Origin: Thermohalobaculum sp039513195 | GTDB taxonomy: Bacteria > Pseudomonadota > Alphaproteobacteria > Rhodobacterales > Rhodobacteraceae | DNA length: 64,000 nucleotides | Direction of reading: 5' to 3' | NCBI GenBank assembly: GCA_039513195.1 | Contig: JBCCRM010000002.1 | Span: 62,001 to 126,000, forward strand | Part shown: positions 23,852 to 31,302 of the stretch, in pieces | Numbering within the stretch: the stretch's first letter is position 1 | Layout: the number at the start of each line of letters is the position of its first letter | Notes under the pieces: model-generated | The model's input: the letters and a program-made list of their open reading frames with translations, nothing else | Told to the model about the DNA's origin: nothing | The model's database searches: none | Position numbers and translations under genes: made by a program

Positions 23852-23880
23852 GCCGGGGGACCATGCGCCCCCGGCTTTTC
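23852..23880 (+). terminator. Terminator/attenuator hairpin after the binding-protein gene
   Basis: GCCGGGGG (23852-23859) pairs perfectly with CCCCCGGC (23868-23875) across an 8-nt loop and is followed by TTTTC. It lies 24 nt after the stop of the binding-protein gene and 60 nt before the permease gene. It should partly terminate transcription and lower permease/ATPase expression. Confidence 0.75.
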
Positions 23881-23941
23881 TCACGATTAAGAAACCAGAG
23901 ATCCGGACATACCGGACAGTTCAGCGGAGGACGCTGATCCG

Positions 23942-25054
23942 ATGGATCAGATTTTGTTCAATCTCGGCTTGTTGTTCGAGTTCCCGATCGTCAATGCGAA
24001 GATCGTCCTCGACGGCATCATGATCGGCGCGTTGTTCGCCCTGGCAGCCTATGGGCTCGCGCTCGTCTGGGGCGTGATGAATGTCAAAAACCTTGCCCAG
24101 GGCGATTTCGTGATCGCCGGCGGCTATGTCGCCTGGTGGCTGGCGGGGGTCGGTCTGCCACCGCTGCTCGGCGTGCCGATTGCCGCGATGGTGATGGCGC
24201 TGTTCGGCGGCGCACTCTATGGCACCGCAGCCCATGACTGGGTCAAAGCCCATATGACCCCCGTGATCTGGGCGACCGTCCTTACCGGCATTGTCTTCAT
24301 GGTCGGGATCTATCTGAAAGACAGCGGCCAAGATCCGGGGCTCACCACCACCGGCAGCTACCTGGCCGGCGTTTCGGCGATCCTTCTCATCGTGGTCTTC
24401 ATCGCCAGCGGTGGCACCTATGGGCTGATCATTTCCCGCGTGATCGAGCGGGATTTGTTCACCTCCCTGCTCGCCACCTTCGGCATTGCCATCGTGATGG
24501 CGCAGCTCTTGAACCTGATCTTCGGGTCGGACACGCAGTCGATCAAGCTCGACTACGAGACATTGTACTTCGCCGACGGCCTGATCGATCTGCCAATAGC
24601 AAAAGTGATCGGCGTCTGCATGGCCGCGGTCCTGGCCCTCGCCGTCATCATCTTCATGAAGCGCTCCCGGATGGGGCAGGCGATCCGCGCCACCGCCCAA
24701 GACGCGCGCGCCGCCCGGGTGATGGGTATCGATACAGAAAAGGTCTATGCCTTCACCTTCTCTCTCAATGCCGCGATCTGCGGGGCGGCGGGGGCGATCA
24801 TCGTGATGGTCTGGGTGATCCAGCCTTTCTACGGCATTACCTATTCCATCCGCGCCTTTGTGATCGTGACCGCCGCGGGCCTGGGCAATCTACCGGGGGT
24901 GATCGCCGCCGGGCTCGGGATCGGCGCGGCGGAGCAATACGGCTCCCACATCTTCGGCATCGGCTATCAGCAGGCCATCGCGGTCTTGCTCCTCCTCATG
25001 GTTTTGGGAGTGAAGCTGATGCTTCAGCGGCGCAAGCGCCAGGTTCTCCAGTGA
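23942..25054 (+). CDS. ABC transporter permease, LivH type, with insertion
   Basis: A 370-residue inner-membrane permease with the LivH hallmarks LFALAAYGLALVWGVMNVKNLAQGDFV, LLATFGIAIVMAQLLNLIFG and the cytoplasmic loop RATAQDARAARVMGID that contacts the ATPase. Usual LivH length is about 290-300. Residues about 95-158 carry an insert with two extra hydrophobic segments (VIWATVLTGIVFMVGIYL and SAILLIVVFIA). It is followed 7 nt later by the second permease gene. Confidence 0.9.
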   Translation: MDQILFNLGLLFEFPIVNAKIVLDGIMIGALFALAAYGLALVWGVMNVKNLAQGDFVIAGGYVAWWLAGVGLPPLLGVPIAAMVMALFGGALYGTAAHDWVKAHMTPVIWATVLTGIVFMVGIYLKDSGQDPGLTTTGSYLAGVSAILLIVVFIASGGTYGLIISRVIERDLFTSLLATFGIAIVMAQLLNLIFGSDTQSIKLDYETLYFADGLIDLPIAKVIGVCMAAVLALAVIIFMKRSRMGQAIRATAQDARAARVMGIDTEKVYAFTFSLNAAICGAAGAIIVMVWVIQPFYGITYSIRAFVIVTAAGLGNLPGVIAAGLGIGAAEQYGSHIFGIGYQQAIAVLLLLMVLGVKLMLQRRKRQVLQ

Positions 25055-25061
25055 GGGTGTT

Positions 25062-26099
25062 ATGAGTTTCGCGAAAATCGCCCTCTATAGTGCGATCCTG
25101 GCTGTAACAATCGCCGCGCCGTATCTGTTCCCGGACTTCAAGACCCAGCTCGCGACGCTTTGGCTCATGATCATCGTGGCGCTCTCTTGGGACATGACCG
25201 GCGGCCAGATGGGGTATAACTCGCTCGGCAACATCTTCTTCTACGGCACCGGTATGTATGTGGCCGCCGTGGTAACCATTGGGCTCGCCTATCCCGTGGG
25301 CGAATACACCAATGCCGCAGGCGGCGGCATCTTCGACTTCACCGCCGGCCAGTATTTCAGCGGCCTTGCGCTCGGCACCCTCGCCGCTGGGCTTTTCTGC
25401 GCCCTCAGCGCCGTCGTGATCGGTTATCTGACCTTCGGCCTGCGCGGACCCTATTTCGCCATTGGCACGTTGGGCGTTGCCATTGCGGCGGGCGAGCTGG
25501 TGTCGAACTGGGATTGGATCGGCGGCGGCCAGGGCATCTCGATGCCCAACTACCCGGGCGATTTCGAGGATTTCAAAATCCTCATCTATTTCCTCTTCGC
25601 CGGCACAGGGATCCTACTCTTCGCATTCCTAGTCTGGCTCTATTCCACCCGCTTCGGGGTCGCGATCAACGCGATCCGCGACGACGAGGAAAAGGCGGAG
25701 GGGATGGGCATCCACACCCTGCGCTACAAGCTGGTGACGTGGTCGCTGTCGGCCTTCTTCGTCGGCGTAGCGGGCGGGATCTCGGCCTTCCAGCTCTTGC
25801 ATTTCGAGCCGTTGGAAAGCGCCTACCAGACCATCAATCTCGGCATCTTCATGGTGGTCTGCGTGCTCCTGGGCGGGAAGGGCACGCTATGGGGTCCGGT
25901 GATCGGCGCGGTGCTGTTCCATGTGTTCAAGGAGCTGACCTGGAACTATTTCCTCGGCTGGCAATGGGTCGTGCTCGGCGCGCTGATCGTCGTCGTGGTG
26001 GTCTATTTCCAAGACGGGCTGATGGGCTGGCTGCGCCACAAACGGCCGGAATGGTTCGGTATCGTGGTCGAGCGCAAAGAGGTGAGGCCCGCCGAATGA
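25062..26099 (+). CDS. ABC transporter permease, LivM type
   Basis: A 345-residue permease with about ten hydrophobic segments: LWLMIIVALSWDMTGGQMGYNSLGN is the typical LivM start of the conserved domain, and AIRDDEEKAEGMGIHTLRYK is the ATPase-coupling loop. YFAIGTLGVAIAAGELVSNWDWIGGGQGI is the usual mid-domain signature. Its stop overlaps the next gene's start as ATGA (26096-26099). Confidence 0.92.
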   Translation: MSFAKIALYSAILAVTIAAPYLFPDFKTQLATLWLMIIVALSWDMTGGQMGYNSLGNIFFYGTGMYVAAVVTIGLAYPVGEYTNAAGGGIFDFTAGQYFSGLALGTLAAGLFCALSAVVIGYLTFGLRGPYFAIGTLGVAIAAGELVSNWDWIGGGQGISMPNYPGDFEDFKILIYFLFAGTGILLFAFLVWLYSTRFGVAINAIRDDEEKAEGMGIHTLRYKLVTWSLSAFFVGVAGGISAFQLLHFEPLESAYQTINLGIFMVVCVLLGGKGTLWGPVIGAVLFHVFKELTWNYFLGWQWVVLGALIVVVVVYFQDGLMGWLRHKRPEWFGIVVERKEVRPAE

Positions 26100-26848
26100 C
26101 CGCCAACGGCTCGATTATCGAGGTCGAGAGCGTCTCCAAATCCTATGGCGGCGTGAAGGCGAACACCGATATCTCGTTGACGGTGGAACGCGGCAAGATC
26201 ACCGGGCTGATCGGACCGAACGGGTCGGGCAAGACCACCCTCTTCAACTCCATCGTCGGCTTTCACCCCATCGACAAAGGCTCGATCCGGTTCGAGGGAC
26301 AGGAAATCTCGAAACTGCCGGTGCAGGAGATCGCACGCCTCGGGCTGCTCCGCACCTTCCAGCAGACGCGGATCTATAAGCGGATGAGCTGCGTCGAGAA
26401 CATGCTGATTTCGGTCCCGCACCGAAAGATGACCTTCGGCGATATGTTCGGAGCCCATAGCGCGGCGGAGCGGGAGAGGGCGGACCGGCTGCTCGAATTC
26501 GTGGGGCTCTACGAAAAGCGACTGTTGCAGGCGGGCGATCTCAGCTTCGGCCAGCAGAAGCTGCTTGAATTCGCGATGGCCTTGATGAACGAGCCTGCGG
26601 CGCTCCTCCTCGACGAGCCAACGGCGGGGATCAATCCGACCCTGATCAACGGGCTGATCGACCGGCTAAAACGCGCGAATGCCGAGTTCGGGATCACACT
26701 CATGATCATCGAGCATAACATGCGGGTGATCATGAACATGGCCGACCATGTCTACTGCCTCGCCCATGGCGAATTGCTGGCGGGCGGCAAGCCGGAGGAT
26801 ATCCAGAACGACCAGCGCGTGATCGACGCCTATTTGGGGGCCCATTGA
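26096..26848 (+). CDS. ABC transporter ATP-binding protein, LivG type
   Basis: A 250-residue ATPase: Walker A GPNGSGKTT, Q-loop FQQTRIYK, signature motif LSFGQQKLLEFA, Walker B ALLLDEPTAG, and switch His in IIEHNM. LRTFQQTRIYKRMSCVENML is the LivG pattern. The LSFGQQ form of the signature is typical for this group. Start is in an ATGA overlap with livM; its stop TGA shares a base with the ATG of the next gene. Confidence 0.93.
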   Translation: MTANGSIIEVESVSKSYGGVKANTDISLTVERGKITGLIGPNGSGKTTLFNSIVGFHPIDKGSIRFEGQEISKLPVQEIARLGLLRTFQQTRIYKRMSCVENMLISVPHRKMTFGDMFGAHSAAERERADRLLEFVGLYEKRLLQAGDLSFGQQKLLEFAMALMNEPAALLLDEPTAGINPTLINGLIDRLKRANAEFGITLMIIEHNMRVIMNMADHVYCLAHGELLAGGKPEDIQNDQRVIDAYLGAH

Positions 26849-27732
26849 TGAGCGAGACGGGCGCGACGGACACCGCGAAACAGGCGGGCGGCTATCACCA
26901 GGGTTCGGTCGACACGGTGCTGTCGGTCGAGGCGGTGACGCGGGAGGCCGCGGCGATCGCCCAGCAGGTCGATGTGGCGGATCTCGACCGGCTGGCAGGG
27001 GGCGATCCCTATTTGACCATCGAGGATCTGCGCGCCGGCTATGGCAAGATGGAGATCCTGCACAGCATCAATCTGCGGGTGGCGCGGCGCCAATCGCTGT
27101 GTTTGATCGGTCCGAACGGCGCCGGCAAATCGACGATCCTCCACGCGATCTTCGGGTTCAACAACATCTTCTCCGGCTCGATTCGGGTGGGCGACGGGGC
27201 GGAAAAGCAGGACGTCACCAAGCTCTCGCCGAACGAGAAACTCTCCCGCGCCGGCATCGCCTATATCCTGCAGGACAAATCGGTTTTCCCGGCCATGACG
27301 GTCGAGGAAAATCTGTGGATGGGCGGGTTCCTGAAGGACGATCCGAAGGAGGCAAAGCAGGCCGCGGAGGAAGTGTTCGAGAAGTATCCCCGCCTCGCCG
27401 CGCGGCGGCGGCACCAGGCGAAGGTGCTCTCGGGCGGCGAGCGGCGCCTTCTAGAGATCTCGCGCGCGCTGGTGATGAACCCGGAGGTGCTGCTGGTGGA
27501 TGAGCCGTCCATCGGGCTCGAGCCGCGCTTCATCGACATGGTCTTCGACATTCTCCGCGATCTGCAGGAGAACGAGGGGAAGACCATCGTGATGGTGGAG
27601 CAGAACGCGAAAAAGGGGCTCGAGTTCGCCGATATCGGCTATGTGCTGGTCTCCGGCGAAATCGCGATCGCCGGAAATGGCGACGACCTCCTCGAAAACC
27701 CAGATGTCGGCCGGCTGTTCCTCGGCGGCTGA
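26848..27732 (+). CDS. ABC transporter ATP-binding protein, LivF type, with N-terminal extension
   Basis: A 294-residue ATPase with Walker A GPNGAGKST, signature LSGGERRLLEI, Walker B VLLVDEPSIGLEP and switch His replaced by Gln (MVEQNAK) as in LivF. The ABC domain starts only at about residue 53 (YLTIEDLRAGYGK). The first 50 residues, polar and Thr/Gln/Asp-rich with LDRLAGGDP, are absent from ordinary LivF proteins of about 235 residues. The ATG overlaps the livG stop by one base (TGATG), so the extension is probably translated. Confidence 0.9.
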   Translation: MSETGATDTAKQAGGYHQGSVDTVLSVEAVTREAAAIAQQVDVADLDRLAGGDPYLTIEDLRAGYGKMEILHSINLRVARRQSLCLIGPNGAGKSTILHAIFGFNNIFSGSIRVGDGAEKQDVTKLSPNEKLSRAGIAYILQDKSVFPAMTVEENLWMGGFLKDDPKEAKQAAEEVFEKYPRLAARRRHQAKVLSGGERRLLEISRALVMNPEVLLVDEPSIGLEPRFIDMVFDILRDLQENEGKTIVMVEQNAKKGLEFADIGYVLVSGEIAIAGNGDDLLENPDVGRLFLGG

Positions 27733-28377
27733 TCGGGGTCGCCCGCTCCTGCCCTGGCGCGGGCCGAGCCCCGCCCACCCACCTGAAACCCGCGCCCGGA
27801 CGATCCGTCGAGGAAGCCCCCAAGCTCGGCCCGCGCCGGGCGGGCGGCGTCGATATCGCCTTCGTGCAAGCCGATGTCGCTGATCCCGGCCCGCTCGAGT
27901 GGGAGAGCTTTGGTCTCGCCCATACAGGTCGACCCCTCGTGCTCTGGGCCAGCAACCTCGACCGCAACGATGCCAGAGCCGCCCGCAGCCTGCCCCCACC
28001 CAAGGCCGCGTGCTCGTAGTCTGCTAGGACGACCCCTTCGGCGCTATCAGGGTTGAGGGGACCAGCACGCTGGACAGCGCCAACACGCCTATCGACTGCG
28101 GTACTGTCCACCGACCGGAAGATTCCGATTTCCTGAGGCAGTCCAGAAGACTGCTCGTCCCCTACAAGTGCCACCCGACCGTCGCCGATTTGATCTCTGC
28201 TTCCCGCGGCGGCAGGCTTCGCCCCGACCGTTGCCGGGAACTCGGCGACGGTATCAAAGCGCTTTCGGGCCCCAACGCATCGGTCCTCGCGCTCGTAGGC
28301 GCTGCCAGGGATCATTGAAGCGGCAGGATTCCCTTGAGCGGACGTCCGTGATTCATCCTTTTCAGGAGGATCGGATT
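27733..28377 (+). pseudogene. Decayed coding region(s) of unknown identity
   Basis: Two stretches read like real protein but in different frames and with stops. From 27843 (frame 3): GGVDIAFVQADVADPGPLEW and following residues to a stop at 28019. From 27990 or so (frame 2): QGRVLVVC, then an in-frame TAG at 28025, then DDPFGAIRVEGTSTLD and LVPYKCHPTVADLISAS, ending at 28318. One frameshift and one TAG would restore a continuous product. I do not recognise the family. A hairpin (27756-27796) lies at the left end. This interpretation rests on translation quality alone. Confidence 0.35.
27756..27796. repeat. Hairpin with C-rich loop after livF
   Basis: GGCGCGGG (27756-27763) pairs with CCCGCGCC (27789-27796). 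The 25-nt loop contains GCCCCGCCCACCCACC, close to the loop of the larger hairpin at 12663-12747. It begins 23 nt after the livF stop and may act as a terminator or processing barrier, though no T-run follows. Confidence 0.5.
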
Positions 28378-28488
28378 ATGCCCGCACCCTTGTCTCCGGA
28401 TGTTCGTTGCCGCTCTCAGTGCCCGACTGAGAACGGTCTCGGCGGCCTGGCGCCGCTTGATCTTTGCGGCAACGGGTGTCAGACTTGA
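28378..28488 (+). CDS. Possible 36-residue Cys-containing small protein
   Basis: An ATG at 28378 is preceded by a strong AGGAGGA (28364-28370) with 7-nt spacing, one of the best ribosome sites in the window. The product begins MPAPLSPDVRCRSQC and contains four cysteines (CRSQC, LCGNGC). No family is recognised. It lies in a decayed region, and a second overlapping frame (from 28399, MFVAALSARLRTVSAAW) is an alternative, so it may be a remnant of a larger gene. Confidence 0.25.
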   Translation: MPAPLSPDVRCRSQCPTENGLGGLAPLDLCGNGCQT

Positions 28489-28647
28489 TGCAAAAATCGG
28501 GAGGGGCGAAGGTCTCGCGCCGCGCGAATGAGGGCGGCCTGCGGGCCTGGAACGGCAGTGATCCTCGACAATCTCAGCACAGACCAGAACGAACGCGCCG
28601 CCACGGCGTTACACAAGCGCAGCTGCGGGTTCGTGTTGCTGCATCCC
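28489..28647 (+). pseudogene. 3' remnant of an unidentified gene
   Basis: From about 28555 one frame reads AVILDNLSTDQNERAATALH and on to CGFVLLHP, ending at the TAG formed by the start of MITE copy B (28648-28650). It resembles a genuine C-terminus, but no intact 5' part exists. Family unknown. Confidence 0.3.
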
Positions 28648-28752
28648 TAGAGCGCTTTCCGACCCAATTGCATCGGTTCTCGCGCTCTTAGATATTGTTT
28701 TGACGCAGTTTCGCGACGCCAATCTCACGCAGATTAGCTGGAAAGTGCTCTA
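28648..28752 (+). repeat. 105-nt MITE-like element, copy B
   Basis: TAGAGCGCTTTCC at the left and GGAAAGTGCTCTA at the right form a near-perfect 13-bp terminal inverted repeat. The interior contains CCCAATTGCATCGGTTCTCG and GATATTGTTTTGACGCAG. This is the best-preserved copy, in the same orientation as copy A. Its first TAG ends the upstream remnant frame. Confidence 0.87.
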
Positions 28753-28835
28753 ATCGTTGGGAGAGCGCGCCACTCAAAGGACTGCCACCTACCCTCCTCA
28801 TGCCATGCTCGAAATCGCTCGCCTGACGCAAACGT

Positions 28836-29090
28836 GCCAGGGAAGACAGGCCCCGGGTCAAGGGTCGCGTTAGCGACGGGGCGGCAGCCCCGCTTGCCCT
28901 TTACGCGGGCGCCTCGTGTTCCCGCACGCTCGGGTCTGACCGCCCCTTGGTGGTCTTCTCAGCCAGCCCTTTGCAGCCTTACCACCGACGGTCCCGGCTG
29001 CGGCGCGGAGCGCCCGCCCTGTCCGGGTTGTTAACAACCCGGACAGGGTCTGAGCACAAACCTATCGCGGGCACCACGCCCGCGATTCCG
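28836..29090 (-). repeat. Multi-hairpin dispersed repeat, copy 3
   Basis: On the minus strand: CGCGGGC/GCCCGCG; a perfect 16-bp stem CCCTGTCCGGGTTGTT with its exact complement (about 29018-29049); GACCACC/GGGCGGTC; and AAAGGGC...GACCCTTGAC enclosing GCGGGGC/GCCCCG. It aligns with copy 2 almost end to end. It lies between the decayed region and the convergent dehydrogenase gene at 29119, next to MITE copy B. Confidence 0.75.
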
Positions 29091-29118
29091 TTTAATTGAT
29101 CCAGCCCACAACGCCGGT

Positions 29119-30051
29119 TCAGCGCCGCTTGCCGCAAGTTGCCTGCAGCATCGCCAGAATCAAAGCATCGCGATGCGCCGAAAGGTCGTCCTGGGCGCGG
29201 CCGCCTGCAGCGGCGTCGACACCGGCGGAGAGGGTCGCCGCCGTCGCATCATTCATGGCAGGCGCCCCCAGATCGGCCCACCATCGTTCGAAGCTCGGAC
29301 CGTAGCGCGCGCAGAACTCTGGCAGTCCGCCGGGTCCTGCCGCTAAGTGGAACAGCATGTTCGGCCCCATCGCGGCCCAGCGCAGCCCCGGCCCGGCCCA
29401 AACCGCCTTGTCGACATCCTCGACCGAGGCCACCCCTTCCAGCACCAGATGGATCGCCTCCCGCCAGAGCGCCGCCTGCAGCCGGTTCGCCACATGGCCC
29501 GGCACCTCCCGGTTGAGCCGGATCGTCACCTTGCCGAGCTGCCCATAGACCGCCTCGGCCCGGTCGACTACGCCCGGCGCGGTCCGGTCGTTCCCCATAA
29601 CCTCGACCAGCGGGATTAGATGCGGTGGGTTAAAAGGGTGGCCCAGCACAAAGCGGGACGGGTCTTGCCAGCCCCCCTGCATCTCGGTCAGCGTCAAGCC
29701 GGAGGCGGAGGAGGCAACCACCGCCCCGGCCGGCAGTGCGCGCTCGATACGACGGTAAAGCGTGTGCTTGGTCTCCAACCGCTCCGGGACGCTCTCCTGG
29801 ACAAATTGCGCTTCGGCGACCGCCGCTGCCGGCTCGTCGTGCCAGGCGAACCCCGCCGGATCGCCGCGCGCCGTCAGGCCCAGCGTCTCCAACACCGGCC
29901 ACGCCGCATCGATCATCCGCCGAACGCCGTCTTGCGCCCCCGGCGCCGGGTCGTAGACGGCGACCCGGACACCGGCTGCCAAGAACAGGGCCGTCCAACT
30001 CGCCCCGATCACCCCGGCGCCCAGCACCGCCGCCCTCTCGATCCGCTCCAT
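29119..30051 (-). CDS. 3-hydroxyacyl-CoA dehydrogenase family protein, probable carnitine 3-dehydrogenase-type
   Basis: A 310-residue protein with an N-terminal Rossmann fold (AAVLGAGVIGASWTALFLAAG), the catalytic His region LGHPFNPPHLIPLVEV and the C-terminal helical domain NRLQAALWREAIHLV. This subgroup includes L-carnitine and L-gulonate 3-dehydrogenases. A neighbouring BKACE enzyme, Rieske oxygenase and quaternary-amine transporter favour carnitine or a similar 3-hydroxy quaternary amine as substrate. Its ATG shares one base with the stop of the upstream SDR (TGATG). It ends the minus-strand operon. Confidence 0.85.
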   Translation of the reverse strand: MERIERAAVLGAGVIGASWTALFLAAGVRVAVYDPAPGAQDGVRRMIDAAWPVLETLGLTARGDPAGFAWHDEPAAAVAEAQFVQESVPERLETKHTLYRRIERALPAGAVVASSASGLTLTEMQGGWQDPSRFVLGHPFNPPHLIPLVEVMGNDRTAPGVVDRAEAVYGQLGKVTIRLNREVPGHVANRLQAALWREAIHLVLEGVASVEDVDKAVWAGPGLRWAAMGPNMLFHLAAGPGGLPEFCARYGPSFERWWADLGAPAMNDATAATLSAGVDAAAGGRAQDDLSAHRDALILAMLQATCGKRR

Positions 30052-30833
30052 CAGAACAATCCCGGTTGCAAAGGCGAGGCCGCGGTCAGCCCACCATCGA
30101 CGGTGAGGCATTGCCCCGTCACGAAGCCTGCTGCGTCGGAGGAGAGCCAGACCACCGCCGCCGCGATATCCTCCGGCCGCCCGAAACGCCCGATCGGGTG
30201 GCGGGCGATCGCATCCGCCTGCGCAGCCGCCGGGTCGCACGCCAGGGCAAAGGCCGCATCGGCCATACCGGTCATGATCCAGCCCGGCGAGACCGCATTG
30301 CAGCGCACCGCCGGGCCATGATCCACCGCAATCGACCGGGTGAGCGCATGCACGAAGCCCTTCGAGGCGTTGTAAAGCGCCATGCCCGGATCGGCCGCGT
30401 TGCCGGAAATCGAGCCGATATTTACGATACTGCCGCCGCCCGCGGCCTCCATTCCCGGGATCACCGCCCGGCAGGCGAGGAAGACGCCGCGCGCATTGAC
30501 GCCCATCACCGCGTCCCAATCCGCGTCGGTGCTCTCCGCCACGGTCTTTTCAACTTGCACCCCGGCATTGTTGACCAGCACCCGGATGGAACTGACGGCG
30601 CCCACGGCCTCGTCCACCAGCCGGGCGACGTCCGCAGGGCTTGCCATATCGGCCGTGACCCATCGCACGGCGGGATCAAGATCGCCGGGCCGACGGCCCC
30701 GGCCGCAGGTTACAACCTGCGCCCCCGCCGCCGCCAGCGCATCGACCACCGCGCGGCCGATCCCGCGGCTGCCGCCGGTGACCAGCGCGCCCTTGCCTGC
30801 AAGCCCGGTCACCGCATCCTCGCGCAAACGCAC
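30051..30833 (-). CDS. SDR-family oxidoreductase
   Basis: A 260-residue SDR: GALVTGGSRGIGRAVV, LVNNAGVQ, NIGSISG, catalytic YNASKGF and PGWIMTG. The start at 30833 (MRLREDAVTGL) may be 7 codons too early; the GTG at VTGLAGKGALV is an alternative. It sits between a frameshifted small gene (stop 5 nt upstream) and the carnitine-type dehydrogenase (TGATG overlap) in the quaternary-amine operon. Possibly acts on an aldehyde or hydroxy-acid intermediate; substrate unknown. Confidence 0.87.
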   Translation of the reverse strand: MRLREDAVTGLAGKGALVTGGSRGIGRAVVDALAAAGAQVVTCGRGRRPGDLDPAVRWVTADMASPADVARLVDEAVGAVSSIRVLVNNAGVQVEKTVAESTDADWDAVMGVNARGVFLACRAVIPGMEAAGGGSIVNIGSISGNAADPGMALYNASKGFVHALTRSIAVDHGPAVRCNAVSPGWIMTGMADAAFALACDPAAAQADAIARHPIGRFGRPEDIAAAVVWLSSDAAGFVTGQCLTVDGGLTAASPLQPGLF

Positions 30834-30837
30834 CGTC

Positions 30838-31291
30838 TCAATGGGCCATCATCCCATGCCGGACCGAGGTCTTGGTGTTCAGCCGATAGACCGAAATGTC
30901 GCCGCCGGTCCGGCAGTCTTTCATCGCCGCCCCAGGCATCTCGGCACAGGGCATCCCTTGGATGTTCGCTCGGATCATGCCACAGCGCAGGCGGCTCGAC
31001 ATCGGCATCGCCCGCCCGATATCCCCGGCCCAGTCTGCCGCGGCGGGGCCATGTGGCGGCCGGTTCGCGCCCGGTAGCGCCCATGATGGCCCCCGACTCT
31101 GTCCCCTCCTCCTTGGGCGCGCCGATCCGGATCTGCGCGAGCGCCTCGGCCACCGGAGCCACCAGCCGGTCATGAAACGCCGCTTTGACCGAGACCTGCG
31201 TCGGCTGCGCCCAATCCCGGTCCGCCTCGACGAAGGCGCGATGGCGGATCGTCGCGTCCGCCTTGCAATCGATCAGCATCTTGGTTTGCAT
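30838..31291 (-). pseudogene. Frameshifted small gene in the quaternary-amine operon
   Basis: The N-terminal part reads from ATG 31291 (MQTKMLIDCKADATIRHRAF) to about 31090. The C-terminal part reads in another frame (GDIGRAMPMSSRLRCGM to SVYRLNTKTSVRHGMMAH), ending at a stop at 30838-30840. The first frame starts 11 nt after the BKACE stop and the second ends 5 nt before the SDR start, so the two halves fill exactly one operon slot. A one-base change near 31085 would join them into about 151 residues. Family not recognised. It may be a true pseudogene, a sequencing error, or recoded. Confidence 0.45.
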
Positions 31292-31302
31292 CGCATTCCC
31301 CC

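Noticed and set aside
22308..23864. 518-codon minus-strand frame opposite the binding-protein gene
   Set aside because: Antisense of a gene with a signal peptide and complete periplasmic-binding fold; mirrors its codon pattern.
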